DNA from: Sclerodactyla briareus
Lineage: Eukaryota > Echinodermata > Holothuroidea > Dendrochirotida > Sclerodactylidae
DNA length: 64,000 bases
Direction of reading: 5' to 3'
Assembly (NCBI GenBank): GCA_026419785.1
Contig: JAODTK010005542.1
Coordinates: 186,001 to 250,000, forward strand
The notes under the pieces: generated by a model
What the model was told of the DNA's origin: nothing
What the model saw: only the letters and a program-made list of their open reading frames with translations
The model's database searches: none
Shown: piece by piece, positions 57,880 through 64,000 of the stretch
Numbering within the stretch: the stretch's first letter is position 1
Layout of the letters: every line of letters begins with the position of its first letter
Made by a program: the position numbers and the translations under genes

Positions 57880-58577
57880 CAAAGGTGGCGCCCGAGGGGG
57901 GGGGGCAGGGGGGCTGGCATGCCCCCTCGTCGAGGAAGCCTGCCCCCCCCCCCCGTCGGGGAATTTTCCCATCTCGTCGGAGAGCCCGAGTGGGTACCTA
58001 AAAGGTCACCCCTCGACGAGGTTTTGCCCGACAGTTATCATTTTCCGACTTCTTATATTAAAGTCCTATATTGTTGAAGCCTGAAATTTTCGGCGCCATT
58101 CGCGCGCCTAATATCTTCTATAGTATAGCCTAGTTCCTCCTCGAGTTTTAAGTTCCTACAGACTATACAATCGTGGCATACATTGATAGGATACACAAGC
58201 CTTATGGATATTTTCGAAATGTCCCTGCAAAACTGAAAGTTACAATTCTTTTTTGGGAGACGCTCGTTCTTCCGTCTACCACTGTTTTGCCTCTGTGTAG
58301 AGTGGTGTGCTTTCACGACGCCGTGCCCAGGTATTTCCTGTGCATTTCGGAAACCTGACGCCATTCTACTAATAAGGGCGCCTGATTGAGTGGGAAGCTA
58401 TTGAGAGTAAACATGCCCTCCACAATGTGTATTTCGTTTTTTTTTCTTCAAGAAAATTTCAAAAATGAAAACATAAAAATTCGTTTTTCCTCAGGGGGTA
58501 GGGTGAGCCTCGGTCGGGGAACTTGGACCCCCCGTCGGGGATCTCGGCCCCCTCGGGGAATCCTGGCGCCACCACTG
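57880..58577. mobile_element. hAT-like MITE with 8-bp target duplication
   Basis: The left end 'CAAAGGTGGCGCC' (57880-57892) and the right end 'GGCGCCACCACTG' (58565-58577) are inverted repeats matching at 11 of 13 positions. Outside them stand 'GTTTGAGC' (57872-57879) and 'ATTTGAGC' (58578-58585), an 8-bp target duplication with one difference, the length made by hAT transposases. G- and C-rich subterminal tracts with repeated 'CGTCGGGGA' and 'CCTCG' words lie at both ends. The element is 698 bp. Frames inside (103 codons, 58053-58364, - strand) show no transposase motif, so it must have been moved by an enzyme from elsewhere. Confidence 0.8.
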
Positions 58578-58589
58578 ATTTGAGCCCAT

Positions 58590-59500
58590 TCACAGGTCTG
58601 ATTCTGAGATACATACATGTTCAGAAAAATTGTACGTGTGCCAAATCCCTACGAGTACGACACAATAGGCAGTATGACATCATTAGGTGAAACAAGTCCA
58701 AACGTTTCGAGGTTGCATGTCATGTCACATTTTGTTCGTCTGGGCATGAAATCTTAAATAGTTTCGACAATGATTTGTACCAATTACCAATGCCGAGAGC
58801 CAAAACTAATCATCATTCTAACTGCAAGAGCTTAGGATAGGTTCTCATGTGTGTGAGGAATAGCATTTAGGCATGGTGGCGTACCGCGAATTCCAGAAAG
58901 TCTAACTTATTAGAGTTTTAGAGTAGACCTAGGCTAGGACTATCACTGTAGATAATTAACAAGTCGTGGCAGTGTGTTATCGCGTACACCGGGGCTTGAG
59001 GCTGTACGTTATCACCAATGCATTCCATCGAGACAACGCCGCGCCTCCCCCATCGCCCCCGCTACTCTCAGGCTCGAACTCATAGGGAAATACTTCCCCA
59101 CGCGGACATAGATTCTCTCCATTTCCATGCCGTCTCCACTAGTATCACTAGTATCGTAAACCGTCAGCCATGTCGATTGTCTCAATGATTTAGCTACGAA
59201 TGTGTATAGGATCATAGCGTTGTGCCAATTGAGCGATCGATACAGCAGTAGTGCACTTGCATAGGGCTCCGGTCGGTAAACAAAATCCCCGCATCTGATG
59301 GTTCTTGCTATAGACGGTTACGTCATTTGTTTACTACCCCATGCAACAGACAAATCTAGCCGATTTTTGCGGACCATCTGCAGCCTCGTAGACAAAAATT
59401 TGCAAGGGAAATTTTTTGAAAAAAGCGATGCATATTCCTCTCACATAATATCTTAGCTATAAATCTGAAACTTCCGATGGCATACGAAGTATTGTGAACT
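58590..59500. other. No recognisable gene
   Basis: Ordinary AT-rich sequence with short frames only. No match to other parts of the window was seen. Confidence 0.45.
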
Positions 59501-59503
59501 GTG

Positions 59504-60193
59504 TCAGACGCTGTCAAAAATTGTCTGTTTTAACCTCACTCTCGTCGATTTATCACCAGTTTCACAATGTAAACCACAGTATAGAGCCATAGTACAGCTG
59601 GACGAGTTCCCGCGTGCCGTCACGAATCTCGTACCAAAATAGCTTTTTCGGAGTTTTACCCCCCGGGGTACACTTTTCGGACCGATCGATGGGCTATCCT
59701 TAGTGCACTTGCTGATACACTCAGATTGCTGTAAAGTTGTATCTAGCACTTCCATTGACCTTTAAGCAGCCTCCATGTTATTTCTACATGAGCAACCTTT
59801 CACCGTTAACGTACATCCAATCCGTTCCGCAAGTTCATCAAGTTGTTTGTCGTAGCTTCGGGAATGTTGGAAACATTCAATTGTTTCCAATGTTTTGTAG
59901 TTTGAGGGTTTCATATACTTTGGTTTGTGGGGCAGGAACATGTAGTAACTATATTCCCGGCTATTTTTGTCCGAATTGCCCCCAAAAGTTGCAAGAATCT
60001 GCGTGCAATAGTTTATTTTACGGCCGAGCGTACCTTTATTACGGCCTGGAGAATCGACTAATAGACAAACTCGTTTGAACTTCAGCCAAACGAAATTCTG
60101 CCCTACCCTTGTCCCGATTTGTCTTTCTCCGGAAGGAAACAATGACATGCTTGAAATGCGCAGGACTGCTTGTAAAAAAAATTCACAATTCAC
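59504..60193 (-). other. Interrupted 230-codon frame of unknown origin
   Basis: Two open stretches on the - strand, 60193-59762 and 59755-59504, are in the same frame and separated by one TAA at 59764-59762. Together they make about 230 codons. The residues look like real protein ('SYDKQLDELAERIGC' then 'LTVKGCSC'), but I know no family. A + strand frame of 113 codons overlaps (59737-60078). The upstream edge runs into block A copy 3. It may be a pseudogene of a mobile element or a host exon, or chance. Confidence 0.25.
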
Positions 60194-62190
60194 CTCAAAA
60201 TTATCGGAATTGAGACGGTGCTTTCACTTTCCCTGAAATGGGAGACATCGCCTCACACGAATTGACAAGGTGACTGATCAGTATAGGCTTGGTTTCAGAT
60301 CGATTTGGTATTTTTGAGAATGTTCGTTTGTGATTGGAATTAATTTGATGTGAACTTGTATCCTAAATACAATGCGGGATAAGAGACTGCCCCAATATCA
60401 TTGTGTGAAATCAAATTATACAGGAATTATCGCAAAGTGAAGCGCTAGTAAGGAAACCTTGACAAGAGAGACAGCAAGTAGATACAAATCTCTGAGTGTC
60501 TGGATGTCCGATAACCCCCCAAAAATGTGCACGCACAAAAAAACCAGTACAATACAAATTCTTGAGATCGGACATTTCATATGTATTAACATTTCTCATA
60601 GACTCCCAGCCAACACGAACGTTTTCGAAACATGTTTCGTATATGTTTTTTGAAACACGTTTTATTTGAGTACACACTTATTCGGAAACGTTTCCATACC
60701 AACCCCAAAATGTTTTGGGGAAAAATTTAAAAATCCTTTCAATCTACTTCGATTTAGGAGTTACAGCAAAACTAGGAAACAAAACGGATAATTACTATAC
60801 ATCTGCCAACCACTAACATAACCTAAATTCGTTTTGGCGCAAATCTTTGGCCACCAACCCTTTTAGAACCTTTCAGAAACCACTGGAAATGTTGCCAACA
60901 CACGTTTCTCAAAACGTTTTGTGAAACGTTCCGGAAACATTCTCATAACCTTCGTGTTACTCAACAAAAAGTTTCGAAACAATCAGCGAAACATGTTAAA
61001 AATGGTTTTAAAACTGTTTTGTGTTTGTAGCTGTTGCGGCTAACATGTTTGCGGCTAGGTACATCTAAGCCTGAAACACTTCCTGTAATCTGGATAAGGT
61101 GAGGGTCAATAACCGAATTTATTCCTCCCACACTACGCTTAGACAGTCTTCCACCCCCACCCCCCCCCCTCTCCACATTTAAACAACCATGCTCCCTAGG
61201 TGTCACTAGTTATCAGTCTATGAACTCCCTAATGAAATGCTGCCTGACACCTTGTATTTGAAAACGACACCTATACTGAGATATCACTCGATTGCATAAA
61301 ATACCTGCTAGTTTTTATTTACCGACTGGGTCTACTTCGATAGTATGCTCGTCCTAATCGTCCATAATCTCATATTGAACGCTTTAATCACAATCACATA
61401 ACCTTTTACTCTTTCTGCATAAACTTGTTTGACAGTTGCCTGTGATGAAACTACTAACGTAAAAGGTGCCCTGACACTTATACAGGTTGGGGGTTTTTTT
61501 TTTAGCGAGATATTTTTGAAAATGGAATCTCTAAAGGGTTTTTTGTTGGTTCATTTTTCGATTTACTAAGTCATTTCGATTCCACATTCAGCGGAATAAC
61601 GGACTCAGCTCCGCTGAGTCTGTTATTCCGCTGGATTTGGAGTCTCGACAGCTTTGTCCCCCCCCACCACCTGTGCGAAAAAAATATAAACTAGGCTTGA
61701 ACGATGGTTTGGACATGATTACTGGTTTCCGAGTCTCTTCTTTTTTAGGCTTCCACACGGTTTTGTCTCGCCATGGTGTATATTTTGGATGCGCTGGCTG
61801 GACTGCGTTCCCATCAATGAGCTTTGGGTTTAGGTGCGAGGATGAGAGATCTAAAGCAAATGATTTGGAAAAGCGGATGATTCGCGCGAGAAGTACTGGC
61901 TTTTAGCTGGGCGTAATACAGTTTTTATAAGACTCCAGTTACAAGTGGCGAGCACGTTATTCATCAATTATTAAAGTCATAGAGCTACAGTGCTAGACTG
62001 GTTATACACTCTTCAGGCGAGGGCGAGAGTCTTCGCTGTTGCGTTCCACTCTATCTGTCCTGGCGTCTGCCTGTCTTGTCCGTCCTTTCGTCTCTGTCCT
62101 GTCTTCTGTCTGTCCTGTCTGTCTGTCTGTCTGTCTGTCTGTCTGGCTATCTATCTATCTATCTATCTCTCTCTCTATCTATCTTCTATC
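60150..62190 (+). repeat. Block A, copy 3, first parts
   Basis: This matches 24197-24927 and 26985-27935, with the anchors listed there. It carries a MITE (60604-61033) that copy 2 lacks, and lacks the hAT-like element that copy 2 carries, so each copy is the other's empty site. It ends in an expanded CTGT/CTAT array where a Rex1-like element follows. Confidence 0.8.
60604..61033. mobile_element. MITE rich in AACGTTTT palindromes
   Basis: The left end reads 'CCCAGCCAACACGAACGTTTT' less its last base (60604-60623) and the right end 'CTGTTTTGTGTTTGTAGCTG' (61014-61033), imperfect inverted repeats. The interior is strewn with palindromic words, including 'GGAAACGTTTCC' (60684-60695), 'AAAACGTTTT' (60911-60920), 'GAAACGTTCC' and 'GTTTCGAAAC'. 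Block A copy 2 lacks the whole segment: its 24627-24720 joins the two flanks ('CATATGTATTAACATT' on the left, 'GCGGCTAG' on the right). Elements of this look, built of AACGTT words, occur in other animal genomes. No coding frame is present and the target duplication is unclear. Confidence 0.65.
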
Positions 62191-62196
62191 TATCTT
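62098..62196 (+). repeat. (CTGT)n(CTAT)n compound microsatellite
   Basis: About eight CTGT units followed by CTAT and CTCT units, ending in 'CTTTTAAGATAG'. It lies beside the 3' end of the Rex1-like element, which reads the other way, so on that strand it could be the element's tail. Yet block A copies 1 and 2 also carry CTAT patches at this point without the element, so it more likely pre-existed and the element landed next to it. Confidence 0.9.
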
Positions 62197-62204
62197 TTAA
62201 GATA

Positions 62205-63015
62205 GCTAGTACGGCGATGACGGCAGATGGAAAGAAACTGACGTAACCGCCTGTTCCTCTGAATGTACGGAGTCTGCGGTGCGATGGCAGGAAATTGGAA
62301 TATGCATTGGCAGATTACCAGGATCACGCAAAATGAGCTGCGTTCTACGAAGAGACCTGTTCATGTCAAGCAGACTCCAGGGAATGGAGATCAGCACCAA
62401 TTATCTTTTCAGCTGACCTAACCACTGCAGATAATCTGCGGATATCACTTGCGTGCCTTGCCCAAACCAGACAGTGAACGATGACGGCAGATGCTCCGAC
62501 TATTGCACATCGAAAATTTGATACCGTATACATTGATGAATCCACCTTATCTCACTACTTCAAAAATACAGAACGTTGCCTAGCTTCCTCCACATTTCCG
62601 TAAAGTTTACAGACCAAGTGATGTTATCGGTAATATGGTACCGAGGAATTCAAAACTTTGCACCCTGCTCTACGATGTCTCTTCCGATACGTAATGGCTG
62701 CATATCTGGCTTTTTTTCCGACGTCCAAAATCATTCTTTAGTCTCGAACATTAAGGATAAGATTGTTCTTATTACACAGTGTATGAGAGATTCAACCTGT
62801 TCACGATTAATCGACTCATCATTGTCCCTATATTAAGCCAGTGAGGGTTGTATCATCGCAACTTGGTCACAGACAGTTCGGGCTTCTCCGTACAATCATA
62901 CGTAAAATGAAATAAAGTTTTCTTTGTGAGAGAGGGCAACCATGTGGTGTACCAGTACTCAATGTGAGAATGGTTAGATGGAAGAAACATGATGAAACAT
63001 GTATGACAATTCTGA
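62205..63015 (-). pseudogene. Rex1-like (CR1 group) reverse transcriptase, C-terminal half
   Basis: On the - strand the order is: 'STGTPHGCPLS' (62958-62929), the 'STG.PQGC.LSP' palm motif; 'DDTTLTGLI' beginning with the aspartate pair at 62857-62852, the catalytic site; and 'ILDFRKK' in broken frames (about 62740-62715). Then 'FEFLGT'-like and 'W.VNFTEMWRK' (about 62665-62590) lead to 'VVRSAEKIIGADLHSLES' (62424-62371), 'RRTQLILRDPGNLPMH', and an end like 'FFPSAV' (about 62230-62212). This series is characteristic of Rex1/Babar elements. Frameshifts are many. The piece is inserted into block A copy 3, whose continuous counterpart in copy 2 is at about 27935. It lacks the endonuclease and the first half of the polymerase, as expected from 5' truncation. 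Confidence 0.85.
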
Positions 63016-63064
63016 CACCCTAGGACCGACTCCCGCGCAAATTTAAAATCCAATTACAAATAAA

Positions 63065-63118
63065 ATCTACTCTACCTACCTACCTACGTCCCTACCTACC
63101 TACCTACGCACCTACGCA
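63065..63118 (+). repeat. (CTAC)n microsatellite
   Basis: About a dozen imperfect CTAC units at the 5' side of the Rex1-like insertion, just before block A resumes. With the CTGT/CTAT array on the other side it brackets the insertion. Confidence 0.85.
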
Positions 63119-63129
63119 ATCTATCGGCC

Positions 63130-63620
63130 GTGTAAAATACCTCTTCAATGTCTCACTTGATCGGGCTATGCTGTAATACGGTTAATGCCAACCTGAAAAA
63201 AGCGCGTCGCTTTCGTTTTGAACCATAACAATTTTCTCTTTTCTGTACCGTTAGCTTCGACCATTGAAATTTAACCTAGGCAGTGAGACCAGGAAGTATA
63301 ATCAGTAGTCCTTAATTGTTCTAAACATATTTCCGCCCTAACCAGTGACCAGAGTTCTCACAATATTTGACCTGCCGAGTAACCCATCTCCATTTTTGAA
63401 GTCTGAGAACATAAGTAGACCACATACCAGGTATCCGGGAACGGATCAACTGATAAACCGAAAATTTTTATCAATACTTTCATCACCGGCCTCCAGTAAG
63501 CCGACGCTATGCTAATATTTTCTCGGTCCTTAGACAAAAGTGTCTCATTTATTTTCAAGGCTTTTGGGAAAGAATCTCAATTCCAGTAATTCCCAGCACC
63601 TGAGTGCCCACATTTTGAGT
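63130..63620 (+). repeat. Block A, copy 3, last part
   Basis: This matches 27950-28500 and 1515-2330. It resumes block A after the Rex1-like insertion with 'TTCAATGTCTCAC', 'CGGGCTATGCTG', 'TACCGTTAGCTTCG' and 'CCTAGGCAGTGAG'. It has no coding frame in common with the other copies. Confidence 0.8.
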
Positions 63621-63639
63621 TGATCTCGCTCAAGCAGTT

Positions 63640-64000
63640 ATATTCTTGACAGTTCTGAGTGCGCACAAGTCACCCCGCTTCTGAAGAAGATCAGATTGTC
63701 AACGAAAACTACAGGCCACATCTAACCTTTCGTACATTTCGGAGCCATTGGAAAATGGTGGTCAATGCCCGTCTAGAGCATATCTTGTTCACAAACTACC
63801 GAACAAGCACTGCAATCGGTTCTCGGAGGTCTTTTCTACCGAGCGTTGCTCTTCTGACAGTCCAGACAGACCTCCCTAGGTTCACTTGAAAGGGGCATTT
63901 TGACCTGCAACTAATAGGTTGGATAGTCTGCTGCATTCAATACTCTCGGGAAATTTTTTACTGTGCTCCCAGACTCTCGACAACCGTTTTTGGATACGCG
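63640..64000 (+). pseudogene. CR1/L2-like reverse transcriptase start, cut by the window edge
   Basis: 'ENYRPHLTFR' near 63707-63736 matches the 'NYRPIS.L' motif of CR1/L2-type polymerases, preceded by a degraded 'VTPLLKK' (63668-63690). 'VVNARLEHILFTN' (about 63750-63790) matches the '.V..RL..YL..N' helix that follows. A degraded 'STE...L...QTD' segment (63825-63875) stands where 'HSTETALLKV.ND' is expected, and 'LDSLLHSI' near 63923 recalls 'FDT.DH..LL'. Frames change several times. The rest lies beyond the window. It follows block A at the place where copy 2 of block A is followed by a second block A start. Confidence 0.7.

Overview
This window looks like intergenic, repeat-dominated DNA from an animal, probably an aquatic invertebrate. 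The reasons are five or more lineages of non-LTR retrotransposon (L1/Tx1-like, CR1/L2-like, Rex1-like, Jockey-like and one unplaced), hAT-like and other inverted-repeat elements, microsatellites, a long minisatellite, and no operon-like gene packing. I found no intact host gene. The only very long open frames lie on a tandem repeat. The species cannot be told from what I see.

The backbone is a set of four sequence blocks, which I call A, B, C and D. They recur on the + strand in a fixed order: A (1.5-2.7 kb), B (2.8-5.6), C (11.2-12.1), D (21.8-24.2), A (24.2-28.6, plus a second partial A at 28.9-29.9), B (36.4-38.8 and 43.0-44.3), C (44.4-45.5), D (46.7-49.5, duplicated at 49.5-51.6), A (60.2-63.6). 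With the insertions removed, the unit is roughly 10 kb, so the window reads as an old tandem array of a large unit stretched to a 25-35 kb spacing by mobile elements.

The insertions between and inside the blocks are: a 1.7-kb segment present twice in tandem (6.4-9.8 kb); a CR1/L2-like tail fragment (9.8-10.6); a decayed but nearly complete L1/Tx1-like element (12.3-16.9); a Jockey-like element on the - strand (17.6-21.1) broken up around two GC-rich inverted-repeat patches; a hAT-like element carrying 232-bp tandem repeats (24.9-27.0); a CR1-type endonuclease fragment (30.4-31.1); a non-LTR reverse transcriptase on the - strand (33.6-35.3); a CR1/L2-like reverse transcriptase ending in an (ATT)n tract (39.3-41.2); a 67-bp minisatellite of about 23 copies (41.3-42.9); a hAT-like MITE with an 8-bp target duplication (57.9-58.6); an AACGTTTT-rich MITE (60.6-61.0); a Rex1-like reverse transcriptase on the - strand (62.2-63.0); and a CR1/L2-like reverse transcriptase start running off the right edge (63.6-64.0).

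All the retrotransposon reading frames carry frameshifts and stops and look dead. The paired duplications differ by many single-base insertions and deletions, while the minisatellite is almost perfectly uniform. I did not find a new defence, biosynthetic or regulatory system. The most unusual objects are the block-level tandem order, the minisatellite that is open in all three - strand frames, and the clean insertion/empty-site pairs.
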